Assembly: GCA_937873545.1 (NCBI GenBank) | Contig: CALMWI010000460.1 | Span: 1 to 9,195 of the forward strand | From: an uncultured bacterium | Lineage (GTDB): Bacteria; UBA4055 | DNA length: 9,195 nucleotides | Direction: 5' to 3' | Shown: piece by piece, positions 1-7,389 of the stretch | Layout of the letters: each line of letters begins with the position of its first letter | How positions within the stretch are numbered: the stretch's first letter is position 1 | Notes under the pieces: generated by a model | What the model was told of the DNA's origin: nothing | Database searches by the model: none | The model's input: only the letters and a program-made list of their open reading frames with translations | Position numbers and translations under genes: made by a program

Positions 1-36
1 AAGCTCGATCATACCCTCTGCTAAAGTGTGTATGAA

Positions 37-3000
37 TTAATACTTTTTTGATATTTCCACACCTTTCTTATATTCGGCTTGGGATTTTATAAAATCCTTC
101 TGAGCTTTATAAACATGTCCGAGGTTAACTGAAGCGCTTGCCATTGTATTAAAATCATTTAATTCAACACTTAAAGAATAACTTTTTTTGTGGTATTTTA
201 TAGCCTTGTGAAGATTATTTAGATCCTTAAAGAGAAATCCCATATTATTTAAAATCTGTGCTATTTCAACCCTTCTGCCCAGTTCTTCGCTTAATTTCAT
301 TTTAAGTTCATAATAATCTTTAGCTTTATTCAGATTGCCTGTCAGATGATATATAACTCCAATATTACCCAGTGCAGCCGCTTTTTCGATTTTTAAATTT
401 AATTTTTCCGCTATTTCAAGTTGTTTATTATAAAATTCCAAAGCCTTGTTAAAATCACCGCTGTAATCATAAGTTATACCTAAATCCCCATAGATTTTTG
501 CATTAATTCTTTCTCTCTTATTATTATTTTCTATCATTTTAGCCTTCTCGAGACCTGCATTGTAAAACTCAACAGCTTTATCTAACTCGCCGATCATTGT
601 ATGATTTTTTCCTAAACTTAAATATACTAGAGCCATTTCATAAAAAAGTCCGAGCTTTTCAAAGAAATATATTGATTTTTGTAAGTCTGCATCAGAATCC
701 TGATACTTCCCATAATTTGAAAGAATCAACCCTCTATTCATCAGAGCCTGAGAGTATAGAAAATCATTCTTTATTTTCAATGATAACTTCAGCGAAATGT
801 CTATTATTTCAGAGCTTCTTTTTATATCCTGTAAAATTGCATAATTATAATGAAATCTCTCATGACTAATTGCAATGAAATCTGATATTTGTGAACTGAA
901 TTTAATCGGATCCATCTCTATCCATTTGTTTGTATTTTCCAGATTGTTCAGCTTCGTAACCATCTTTTCAGCTTTATCGAAATGCTTCAAAGCCTGTTCG
1001 TTATGATAATTCTCTTTAGCCTGATAGCCTGCTTTTTTGTGGTAATCTAGAGCTTTTTCAAGATTCTCCGCATTCTCAAAATGATATGCGAGAACAGGAT
1101 AATACTTATCCAGCGAATCTGAATGGATCGTTTCTATCGCGAACCCTATCTGTTCATGGATCTCTCTCAGAATTTTCTTTAGCTGAATATCATAGATCAC
1201 GTCCCTTATCACACCGAATTTAAAAAGGTAACTTATCTCAGTAAAGAGAATAATGATATCTTCGTTTTCAAGTTCGACTAGAAATTTTTCAATATTCCTG
1301 TATTTGCTTCTGAATAAATAAGACAGCAGATCAACAGGTATCTCGTTCCCGATACAAGCCGCTGTTTTTAAAAGTTCTTTAAGGTTCGATTCAAGCTTGT
1401 CTATCCTTGCAAGTATGATCTGATTGATCCCGTTCGGCAGGCTTGATATATTTATTATTCTATTTTTTGAATCTAAAACTTTGTTCTCTTTAATATAAAT
1501 CGCCATCTGCTCAAGAAAAAGCGGATTTCTTCTGCTCTTATCATCAAGTGCTGAAAGAGTTTCTTTCGGAACTGATTTCAGTTTCAGCCTGTCTTTTACA
1601 AGCTCTCTAAATTCGGATTTATTAAGCGGTTTGACCGGCACCCTTTTCCTTTTTGCAAATCCGTGATCGTAAACATCGCCGTTGTCTTTATAACGGCAGT
1701 TAAAGATTATCGCAAACGGACATTTCTTTAAGGCTATTGCCAATCTTGAATAAAGCTTGAGCGAGTCACTGTCAAGATAGCCGGCGTTATCAACTTCGAA
1801 AACCAGAGGCGAATATTCGCAGAAAGTTTTAAAAAAATAAATTAAGCTCAGAGTTACTGAATTCTGCCTTTCGTTGGGTTCTTCCGAGAGTATATCCGGA
1901 TTTGAAACTTTAAGATCCAGAAAATATGACAGATAATCCCTGTAGTTTTGAAGATTATCCCTGATGTCTGCACTTTTTATCAGGCTCAATATCTTATTTA
2001 ATTTTTTATCGTATTTTTCAGCATTAAGCGAGTCTGAATTTTCTTCAAAATCAAAAAATCTGTGGAAAAAATATTTGAACGGATTGTACGGCTCCCGGAT
2101 TATTTCTTCACATGAAAAATAGAACCAGTTCATTTTGCTTTCGGCTGTATCTGTGTCTTTTGTGAATTCCTGCCTTATCTGGTTTGTCAGTCTTGACTTT
2201 CCGATCCCAGGTTCACCGTCAATATATAATACTCCGCAGTTTTTTCCTGAAAGCAAAGGCGTGATGAATTTTCTAATCCTCTGTTTTTCCCTGTCCCTGC
2301 CGATAAAGTTCCCTTTAAAGAATATATCTTTCACTTCCGCTTTTGATTTTAGGATAAAAGTCGGGATCAGGCCTTCTCTTCCCTTGTACTGAATATCTGC
2401 AAGATGTTCCGAAATAAAACCTTCGCTTGAAGCAAGCTCTCTGTCAATTAGGATCTGCCCCCACTCCGCTTTCATCATGAACCTTGCGCTCTGGTTTACT
2501 GTATTTCCCAGGCATGTGAATTCATTCCTTAGATCCGAGCCGTTAAAGCCGCAATAAACGACTCCTTTGGCAAGACCGGCTCTGAGTTTGAGTCCGAAAG
2601 ATGAGGATTCTTCGAACAGCTTGAGAGTGAAAGTCAGAGCACGGAATGCGTTATTCTCGAAAGATATCGGAGCGCCGAAGAACAGAAGGATATTTCCTCC
2701 CTTATCTCCGAAATCAAGAACCGGATGTGAAGCTCCGTAGGTTTCCTTAAGCTCATAAAGAAGCTTCATCAGCTTTTCTAATATCCCGTCTCCTTCAAAA
2801 GAAATAAAAACAGAAATAATGTCCCTGAATTCACCGACAGGAAACTCTGATTCCAGTTTGCCTGAAAGCCTGTATATATATATTGATTCAAATTGAGTCG
2901 CTTTATACTGCTTTATAACCGGATAGATCTTGCCTGCTTTAACGGCTTTATAAAACTTTAAACCGTAAAGTTCCGATACTTTTGTTTCTTCCAGATAGTC

Positions 3001-3546
3001 TGAAATGAACGGATAAATTGTTTCAGACAGCCATATTTCACCTTTTTGTGCGTTATGCTCGGCCATTGCGCATAGATCGACTGCGCTCCCGCTAAAATAA
3101 TATGTTTTTTCATCTTCGCTGCCTACAATGCCGCAAGTACATTCTCCGTAAGCGAGCCCTACTTTTACTCCAAATTCAAAATCCCCGAATTTTGATCTGT
3201 AAATCTTATTCTCTTCAAAAAATCTGATAGTGATTATGGCTGAATCGAGAACATTGACCGCAGTCTTCTTCGGATCTTCTCCTTCATCGAAAAGCGCTGT
3301 AAAAGCATCACCGGCATATTTTGTAACATACCCGCTTCTGTTATAAACCGCTGAAACTGTAGTGTCGAACAGGTGTCTGAGTATATCCGACAGTACTTCA
3401 GCACCTTCCTGCCCGTGCTTCATCAAAGCTTCGGTCGTTTTTGTAAAACCTGAAACATCAACGAACATAGAGAAACACTTATATGTATCTTTATGCTTGC
3501 CGGCCATCAGATTCTTGACTACTCTCTCAGGCACCAGATTACGCAT
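37..3546 (-). CDS. Soluble adenylyl cyclase-like protein: tandem class III cyclase domains, STAND/AAA ATPase, TPR repeats
   Basis: Predicted cytoplasmic enzyme making cAMP from ATP, with a signalling ATPase and a protein-binding TPR tail. No signal peptide or membrane segment is visible. Residues are counted from the ATG at 3546 (1169 aa). C1 (about 1-200) has FVDVSGFT with metal Asp30 and KYAGDA with metal Asp80. C2 (about 240-400) has Lys282 in DKGG, Thr344 in EFTCLG, and Asn351 and Arg355 in VNQSAR. These match the adenine-binding Lys/Thr and transition-state Asn/Arg of human ADCY10 with identical Thr-Asn-Arg spacing. The ATPase has Walker A GEPGIGKS (444-451), a Walker B-like strand ending at Asp586, and NPLFLE (674-679). 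At least six TPRs of about 40 residues fill roughly 810-1169. The order C1-C2-ATPase-TPR is that of ADCY10. Two oddities: the human bicarbonate Arg176 aligns with Ala160, and the second Walker B acid is Asn587. GTG at 3549 is a possible alternative start, but GGAG spacing favours the ATG. The spacer upstream suggests separate transcription from recJ. Confidence 0.9.
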   Translation of the reverse strand: MRNLVPERVVKNLMAGKHKDTYKCFSMFVDVSGFTKTTEALMKHGQEGAEVLSDILRHLFDTTVSAVYNRSGYVTKYAGDAFTALFDEGEDPKKTAVNVLDSAIITIRFFEENKIYRSKFGDFEFGVKVGLAYGECTCGIVGSEDEKTYYFSGSAVDLCAMAEHNAQKGEIWLSETIYPFISDYLEETKVSELYGLKFYKAVKAGKIYPVIKQYKATQFESIYIYRLSGKLESEFPVGEFRDIISVFISFEGDGILEKLMKLLYELKETYGASHPVLDFGDKGGNILLFFGAPISFENNAFRALTFTLKLFEESSSFGLKLRAGLAKGVVYCGFNGSDLRNEFTCLGNTVNQSARFMMKAEWGQILIDRELASSEGFISEHLADIQYKGREGLIPTFILKSKAEVKDIFFKGNFIGRDREKQRIRKFITPLLSGKNCGVLYIDGEPGIGKSRLTNQIRQEFTKDTDTAESKMNWFYFSCEEIIREPYNPFKYFFHRFFDFEENSDSLNAEKYDKKLNKILSLIKSADIRDNLQNYRDYLSYFLDLKVSNPDILSEEPNERQNSVTLSLIYFFKTFCEYSPLVFEVDNAGYLDSDSLKLYSRLAIALKKCPFAIIFNCRYKDNGDVYDHGFAKRKRVPVKPLNKSEFRELVKDRLKLKSVPKETLSALDDKSRRNPLFLEQMAIYIKENKVLDSKNRIINISSLPNGINQIILARIDKLESNLKELLKTAACIGNEIPVDLLSYLFRSKYRNIEKFLVELENEDIIILFTEISYLFKFGVIRDVIYDIQLKKILREIHEQIGFAIETIHSDSLDKYYPVLAYHFENAENLEKALDYHKKAGYQAKENYHNEQALKHFDKAEKMVTKLNNLENTNKWIEMDPIKFSSQISDFIAISHERFHYNYAILQDIKRSSEIIDISLKLSLKIKNDFLYSQALMNRGLILSNYGKYQDSDADLQKSIYFFEKLGLFYEMALVYLSLGKNHTMIGELDKAVEFYNAGLEKAKMIENNNKRERINAKIYGDLGITYDYSGDFNKALEFYNKQLEIAEKLNLKIEKAAALGNIGVIYHLTGNLNKAKDYYELKMKLSEELGRRVEIAQILNNMGFLFKDLNNLHKAIKYHKKSYSLSVELNDFNTMASASVNLGHVYKAQKDFIKSQAEYKKGVEISKKY

Positions 3547-3549
3547 CAC

Positions 3550-3677
3550 TATCTCCGGAAAAATTTTAACTCGGCAATTTTAGACGCACATCACTCCCGC
3601 GCGGGTAAAGTTACATTACAATTAATTTATAATATAAAGTAATTAAATACAAGAAAAATATTGCTGATGATTTTAGA
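3550..3677. other. Intergenic spacer recJ-cyclase: probable cyclase promoter region with a GC palindrome
   Basis: This 128-bp gap is the longest non-coding stretch apart from rnpB. It is strongly AT-rich. On the minus strand it holds TTGTAT followed 15 bp later by TATAAA, inside the inverted repeat TTTATATTATAAA: a poorly spaced promoter candidate. Nearer the gene is a perfect 10-bp palindrome, CCCGCGCGGG (3596-3605), which stands out in this context and could be an operator. After the recJ stop there is only a weak 5-bp stem (CTGAT/ATCAG) followed by ATTTTT, so no convincing terminator. The cyclase probably has its own promoter here, but no single site is strong. Confidence 0.4.
3553..3556 (-). 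promoter_or_regulatory. Ribosome binding site that decides the cyclase start
   Basis: Minus-strand GGAG lies 6 nt before the ATG at 3546 but only 3 nt before the in-frame GTG at 3549. Normal spacing therefore favours the ATG, making the protein 1169 rather than 1170 residues. Confidence 0.6.
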
Positions 3678-5438
3678 TCAGACCGTTATATCCTGAAGCT
3701 TAAGCTGAATATAAGAATTACCGTTCCAAACATTTTCTTCTATATAGTACGCTATTTTCAAATTTGACCTGATCTCGCTGATCTTATCATACTTGTCGGC
3801 CATATTGAATCCGATAGCTTCGAATATTCTGTCATTCTGCTTCAGTTTGAGTTTAAGATGATTTTCTTTTACTTTCTGCTTTTTATAATATCCGTCGGAT
3901 TTATTGCCGACTATTTTGATCTCACCCGATATCTCAATGTTATCTGAAGCGAATACCGGCTGTTCGTTTGATGTGCCGAACGGTTCGAACATGTTGAGTT
4001 TTTCAATAAGTTCCGAATTAATGTCTTCGAATTTTATTTCCAGATCGATCTTCAAAAGCTGATCAAAATCTTTAACCGGAATATTGGTTTTAATTATTTC
4101 GTTAAATTTGGCTTTGAAAGCAGGAATATTTCTGCTGTCGATCTCAAATCCAGCAGCGTAATCATGGCCCCCGAAATTTTCCTGCTCAAGTAAATTAAGT
4201 TTATAACATTCGGTGAGCACATCATAGATGTTCACGCCCGGAATACTCCTGCAGGATCCTTTTCCGACTCCGTTATTAATTGATATGACTACACTTGGCC
4301 TGTAATACTTCTCAACCAGCCTTGATGCAACAATTCCGATAACACCAACATGCCAGTTTTCGTTCGATACTACAATCGCCTTATCATGAACAGGATCAAA
4401 ATGATCCTCTTCTTCAATTATTCTGATAGCCTCAGCCAGCGTGTCTGTATCGAATTCGCGCCTTCTTTTATTTTCTGTTTCAAGTTCTTCTACTATCTGA
4501 GACGCTTCAACGGGATCATTGCTTAAAAGAAGCTTAACCGCCCTATTGGCATCTCCCATTCTTCCTACTGCATTTAGTCTCGGAGCAAGTCCGAAAAGTA
4601 TATTGCTTACCTTAATTTTTTTCTGATAGAAATTCAGTTTTTTCAATAATTCAGATATTCCTACATTCTTGCAGTTTTCGAGATGTCTTAATCCTTCGGA
4701 AACAATTTTTCTGTTCTCGCCGATCAAAGGAACTATATCGGCCGCAGTGCCGATGGTGGCAATATCGATGAATTCTGAGATGATTTTCGGGGGCATATCA
4801 TTCTTAATAAGAACACCCTGTATCAGCTTGAAAGCTACACCGACTCCCGCAAGGTGCTTGTAAGGATAGTTACAGTCTGTCCTTTTCGGATCGACTATTG
4901 CGAACGCTCCCGGCAATTCCTTGTCCGGTTCATGATGATCCGTGATTATAACGTCAACGCCTAAAGATTTAGCGTATTCGACTTCGTTAACCGAAGTGAT
5001 ACCGCAGTCAACTGTGATTATTAAAGTTATTCCGTTCTCATAAGCAGTTTTAATTCCTGCTTTGCTTAATCCGTAACCGTCCGATTCTCTGTTGGGTATT
5101 ACATACTCGACCTTAAGACCCAGCCATTTGAGGAAAAAGAGATACAACATCGCTGTTGAAGTTATTCCGTCAACATCGTAATCGCCCCATATTTCAATTT
5201 TTTCGCGGTTCACAAGCGCTTCGGTTATTCTGCTTACCGCTTTGTCCATATCCTTTAGCAAAAACGGTTCATGATAACTCGCCTTTTCAGGATAAAGGAA
5301 CAGCTCGATCTCTTCCTTTGTTGCAACATTCCTGGCTGCCAAAAGTCTGATAACAGTTTCCGGCAATCCTGTCTGGTTCTTCAAATTTTCAATTAAGCGA
5401 GAATCTAACTCATTCGGATATTCCCATTTTTTTTCCAC
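3678..5438 (-). CDS. recJ: Single-stranded-DNA-specific 5'-3' exonuclease RecJ
   Basis: RecJ degrades single-stranded DNA 5' to 3' using Mn/Mg ions and works in recombination, mismatch repair and stalled-fork processing. The 586 residues compare with 577 in E. coli. All DHH-family motifs are present in order: DYDVDG (86-91), TVDCG (142-146), TDHHEP (166-171), LAGVGVA (196-202), ADIVPL with Asp234, and APRLNAVGR (285-293). The DHHA1 part has KGSCRS (393-398) and GGHDYAAG (423-430), and the C-terminal third is the OB-type domain. No catalytic residue is missing. The start is a GTG at 5438, with only a weak AGG 6 nt upstream; the N-terminus beginning EKKWEYP fits the family. It follows the secreted-protein gene by 51 bp. 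TATAAT lies at 5450-5455 without a good -35, so cotranscription with the upstream gene is as likely as a private promoter. Confidence 0.96.
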   Translation of the reverse strand: MEKKWEYPNELDSRLIENLKNQTGLPETVIRLLAARNVATKEEIELFLYPEKASYHEPFLLKDMDKAVSRITEALVNREKIEIWGDYDVDGITSTAMLYLFFLKWLGLKVEYVIPNRESDGYGLSKAGIKTAYENGITLIITVDCGITSVNEVEYAKSLGVDVIITDHHEPDKELPGAFAIVDPKRTDCNYPYKHLAGVGVAFKLIQGVLIKNDMPPKIISEFIDIATIGTAADIVPLIGENRKIVSEGLRHLENCKNVGISELLKKLNFYQKKIKVSNILFGLAPRLNAVGRMGDANRAVKLLLSNDPVEASQIVEELETENKRRREFDTDTLAEAIRIIEEEDHFDPVHDKAIVVSNENWHVGVIGIVASRLVEKYYRPSVVISINNGVGKGSCRSIPGVNIYDVLTECYKLNLLEQENFGGHDYAAGFEIDSRNIPAFKAKFNEIIKTNIPVKDFDQLLKIDLEIKFEDINSELIEKLNMFEPFGTSNEQPVFASDNIEISGEIKIVGNKSDGYYKKQKVKENHLKLKLKQNDRIFEAIGFNMADKYDKISEIRSNLKIAYYIEENVWNGNSYIQLKLQDITV

Positions 5439-5475
5439 TTCTTGCCTGTATTATATTTAAATTAAAAAAAAACAT
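5410..5475 (-). CDS. Candidate 21-codon upstream ORF overlapping the recJ start
   Basis: After the secreted-protein stop, the minus strand reads AGGAG, 8 nt, then ATG at 5475. The ORF encodes MFFF (on a run of nine T), continues as NLNIIQARSGKKMGISE and stops with TGA at 5410-5412. It overlaps the first nine codons of recJ out of frame. This is the best ribosome binding site in the gap, better than the one for recJ itself, so it could be a leader peptide that couples or damps recJ translation. Removing or adding one T in the run leads straight to a stop, so it is not simply a frameshifted recJ N-terminus. It may be chance. Confidence 0.2.
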   Translation of the reverse strand: MFFFNLNIIQARSGKKMGISE

Positions 5476-5489
5476 ATTTGCTGCTCCTG

Positions 5490-6272
5490 CTAACCTTTCA
5501 CGACCTTAACTTTAAATTCCTTTAAAGTTTTTTCAAAGATCTTATCATCAAAATCTTTATCTACGACAAGTTTGATAATATTTTGTTCAATTTTAACATT
5601 TCCGGCGGTTTCATGCTTTCTCAAGAACATCTGCAGTTCGTTCTTCTCTTCATCAACCCATATCCATTCAAGATATTTAACGGCTTTGTTGTCAAGAGCG
5701 TCCAATGCTGCCTGTATTTCCCTTTCTTTATCCTCTTTAGGCATATCGCTGCTTTCTATTTCCTGAATATAAGCATTCGACTGATCTTCGTCTGCGGGAT
5801 CCAATACTCGGTAAGCATAGATATGAGCCATTCTTTTCTCGCCGTCACCTGTAGTTATCTTGACCTTTTTAGCCAGTTTTCCTTTCAGAAAAATATAGTT
5901 GGGTACATCGGTTGTATAATTATCATAGATCCTTTCAGATTCAATACCGGTGCCGTCCCATGCGAAATTCATATCGTAATCAAGCGTATAATGTTTTTCT
6001 TTATATTTTAGCTTTCCATTCTTGGCGACCTGATCGTTACCTTTCTGGGGCTCTTCGATCATAAGATAAGAATTTTCGGGAACATTAACCCATATTTTCT
6101 GTATTGATTTATATTTCCTGAGCATATCAGAGTTCTCTTCTGCATTTTTAATCAGCTCCGGATCTCCTTCGTAGCGTATTTTCTCGATCTCTATGTAAAG
6201 CGTATTGAATGGTACTTTACCCATCAATACTGCAGCTAACGCCAGAGATATCAAAAAAACTAATTTTTTCAT
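5490..6272 (-). CDS. Secreted or periplasmic protein of unknown function
   Basis: I do not recognise this 260-residue protein. It begins MKK followed by a hydrophobic stretch (residues 4-17), a typical Sec signal peptide. There is no cysteine after it, so it is not a lipoprotein; cleavage after the Ala-Leu-Ala at 11-13 is possible but uncertain. The mature part is lysine/glutamate-rich and mostly alternating strand-like segments, for example KIWVNVPENSYLMIEEP (59-75) and the C-terminal IIKLVVDKD (232-240), with one acidic helical stretch around 175-200. A LolA/LolB-like or other periplasmic beta-sheet fold is conceivable, but no motif proves it. It contains no cysteine at all. AAAGGG lies only 3 nt before the ATG. 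The gene starts about 21 bp after the 3' end of rnpB with no terminator between them, so it may be transcribed through rnpB and on into recJ. Confidence 0.75.
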   Translation of the reverse strand: MKKLVFLISLALAAVLMGKVPFNTLYIEIEKIRYEGDPELIKNAEENSDMLRKYKSIQKIWVNVPENSYLMIEEPQKGNDQVAKNGKLKYKEKHYTLDYDMNFAWDGTGIESERIYDNYTTDVPNYIFLKGKLAKKVKITTGDGEKRMAHIYAYRVLDPADEDQSNAYIQEIESSDMPKEDKEREIQAALDALDNKAVKYLEWIWVDEEKNELQMFLRKHETAGNVKIEQNIIKLVVDKDFDDKIFEKTLKEFKVKVVKG

Positions 6273-6293
6273 CTGCCCTTTCTATTTTAATTT

Positions 6294-6634
6294 ACAAGCC
6301 GGTCTGTAAGCCGAATTCTGTCATAATGGTCATTTATCTAATGCAACCTACCCTTCTTCCGGTACTCTCGTACACAGGCGAGCAACCCGAAACGGAAGAT
6401 ATATTTGGTCTTGCGCCGGATGGGGTTTACCTTGCCGGACTTTCTTACGGAAATCCGCGGTGCGCTCTTACCGCACCTTTTCACCCTTACTGCCAGATCG
6501 ATCTGACAGCGGTCTGCTTTCTGTTGCACTTTCCGTAGCATCGCTGCTCCCTGCCGTTAGCAGGCATCCCGCTCTATGGCGTTCGGACTTTCCTCATTCC
6601 GATCAGATCGGAACGCGACCATTCGACCGACTTA
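6294..6634 (-). ncRNA. rnpB: RNase P RNA, bacterial type A-like (M1 RNA)
   Basis: This is the catalytic RNA of RNase P, which cleaves the 5' leader from pre-tRNAs. On the minus strand the 5' end AAGTCGGTC (6633-6625) pairs with GACCGGCTT (6304-6296) to form P1. The universal core segments are all present: GAGGAAAGTCCGAAC (6595-6581, 5' side of P4), GTGCAACAGAAAGCAGACC (within 6530-6509), the P12-type hairpin GGTGCGGTAAGAGCGCACC (6477-6459) preceded by AAGGGTGAAAA, GGGTAGGTTGC, and ACAGAATTCGGCTTAC (6321-6306, 3' side of P4). The length of about 340 nt is normal. The 5' end lies only a few bases after the zinc-ribbon stop codon (6637) and the 3' end about 21 bp before the next gene. No terminator or strong private promoter is visible, so the RNA may be processed from a longer transcript. 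Ends are estimated from the P1 pairing. Confidence 0.96.
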
Positions 6635-6636
6635 TT

Positions 6637-7377
6637 TCAATTAGCGTTTTTTATCTCATAGAACAATATTCTGCTGCAAGCATCGCATTGAACTATGCTG
6701 TCGGCTCTTTTTAGTTCGGAGAGTTTTTGTGACGGCAGAATCGTAAAACAACCGCCGCAATGACCCTCGTTCGCAGGAACAACCGCAACCTGTCCCTTCG
6801 AGCCGTATATTCTCTCATACAGATTATATAAATGTTTATCAATTTTCGCAACTAAATTATTTCTTTTTTCTTCGAGTATTTTCTGTTCTTCTGAGGTTTC
6901 CGCCAGTTTCTCTTCGAGCTGATTTTTTTTCTCGTTAAGCAGCTGGATCTTCTCGGCAACTTGCTTTGTTTTAGTCTCCAGTACTGAATTGTTTTTTATG
7001 ATATTTTCGGTCAACGTTTTGATATTCTGCTCCTCATCCACAACCAGTTCTTCGCGGAATTCTATCTCCTTGATAAGAGCTTCATATTCTTTATTGTTGG
7101 TAACCATATTTCTCTGGTTTTTATATTTTTCAAGCATTATCCTGGATGATTCAATAGTGCTTTTTGATTCTTTCAAAGAGTTTTCAAGTTCGTTTTTATG
7201 ATTCTCCAAACCTTCTATTTCTGAATTGTTATCATTGATCTCATCCGTAAGATCATTAACAATATATGGCAGATTGCCTTTTGACTTCTCTATAGCTGAT
7301 AGTTTACTGTCAATACTCTGAAGTTCAGTAAGTTTTCTAATTTTTTCCTGCATTTTTTCCTGCGGTTTACTCTGCAT
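6637..7377 (-). CDS. Coiled-coil C4-type zinc-ribbon protein (COG1579 family)
   Basis: Member of a widespread bacterial family with a long antiparallel coiled coil and a C-terminal zinc ribbon, thought to bind nucleic acid or act in RNA metabolism; no enzymatic role is established. Of 246 residues, roughly 10-185 are heptad-rich Lys/Glu/Asn coiled coil, including the conserved turn region NNKEYEALIKEIE (94-106). The zinc ribbon follows: VAVVPANEGHCGGC with Cys207/Cys210, and VQCDACSRILFY with Cys231/Cys234; all four ligands are intact. The ATG at 7377 has a good AGGAG 5 nt upstream. It lies 12 bp after nif3 and runs directly into rnpB. As I recall, nif3 next to this family, sometimes with an RNase H or rnpB gene nearby, recurs in other bacteria such as actinomycetes, which supports a link to RNA handling. 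That context is from memory and not checked. Confidence 0.88.
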   Translation of the reverse strand: MQSKPQEKMQEKIRKLTELQSIDSKLSAIEKSKGNLPYIVNDLTDEINDNNSEIEGLENHKNELENSLKESKSTIESSRIMLEKYKNQRNMVTNNKEYEALIKEIEFREELVVDEEQNIKTLTENIIKNNSVLETKTKQVAEKIQLLNEKKNQLEEKLAETSEEQKILEEKRNNLVAKIDKHLYNLYERIYGSKGQVAVVPANEGHCGGCFTILPSQKLSELKRADSIVQCDACSRILFYEIKNAN

Positions 7378-7382
7378 AATTG

Positions 7383-7387
7383 CTCCT
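7383..7387 (-). promoter_or_regulatory. Ribosome binding site of the zinc-ribbon gene
   Basis: Minus-strand AGGAG lies 5 nt before the ATG at 7377, inside the 12-bp gap after nif3. It supports this ATG over the internal ATG at codon 9. Confidence 0.65.
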
Positions 7388-7389
7388 GT

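Noticed and set aside
1..36. Start of another minus-strand gene (ATG at 12 preceded by AGAGGG)
   Set aside because: Only four codons fit in the window and the AGAGGG is 1 nt from the ATG, so it cannot be supported.
3655..3683. Terminator after recJ
   Set aside because: Only a 5-bp stem (CTGAT/ATCAG) with an 8-nt loop precedes the T-run, and it overlaps the recJ stop codon; too weak to annotate.
5450..5455. TATAAT as a recJ promoter
   Set aside because: The hexamer is perfect, but the region 17 bp upstream (AATATG) is not a -35, and it would give a nearly leaderless mRNA in an AT-rich gap where such hexamers arise by chance.
5572..6011. Plus-strand open frames opposite the secreted-protein gene
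   Set aside because: They are antisense shadows of a well-supported coding frame with a signal peptide and have no ribosome binding site or recognisable domain.
6635..6680. Private rnpB promoter inside the end of the zinc-ribbon gene
   Set aside because: TTGCAG with 18 bp to GATAAA is the best pair, but it matches only 3 of 6 and 4 of 6 consensus positions.
6209..6714. Open frames on both strands across the rnpB region
   Set aside because: They overlap the RNase P RNA core and the ends of real genes; the conserved RNA motifs and P1 pairing explain this stretch fully.
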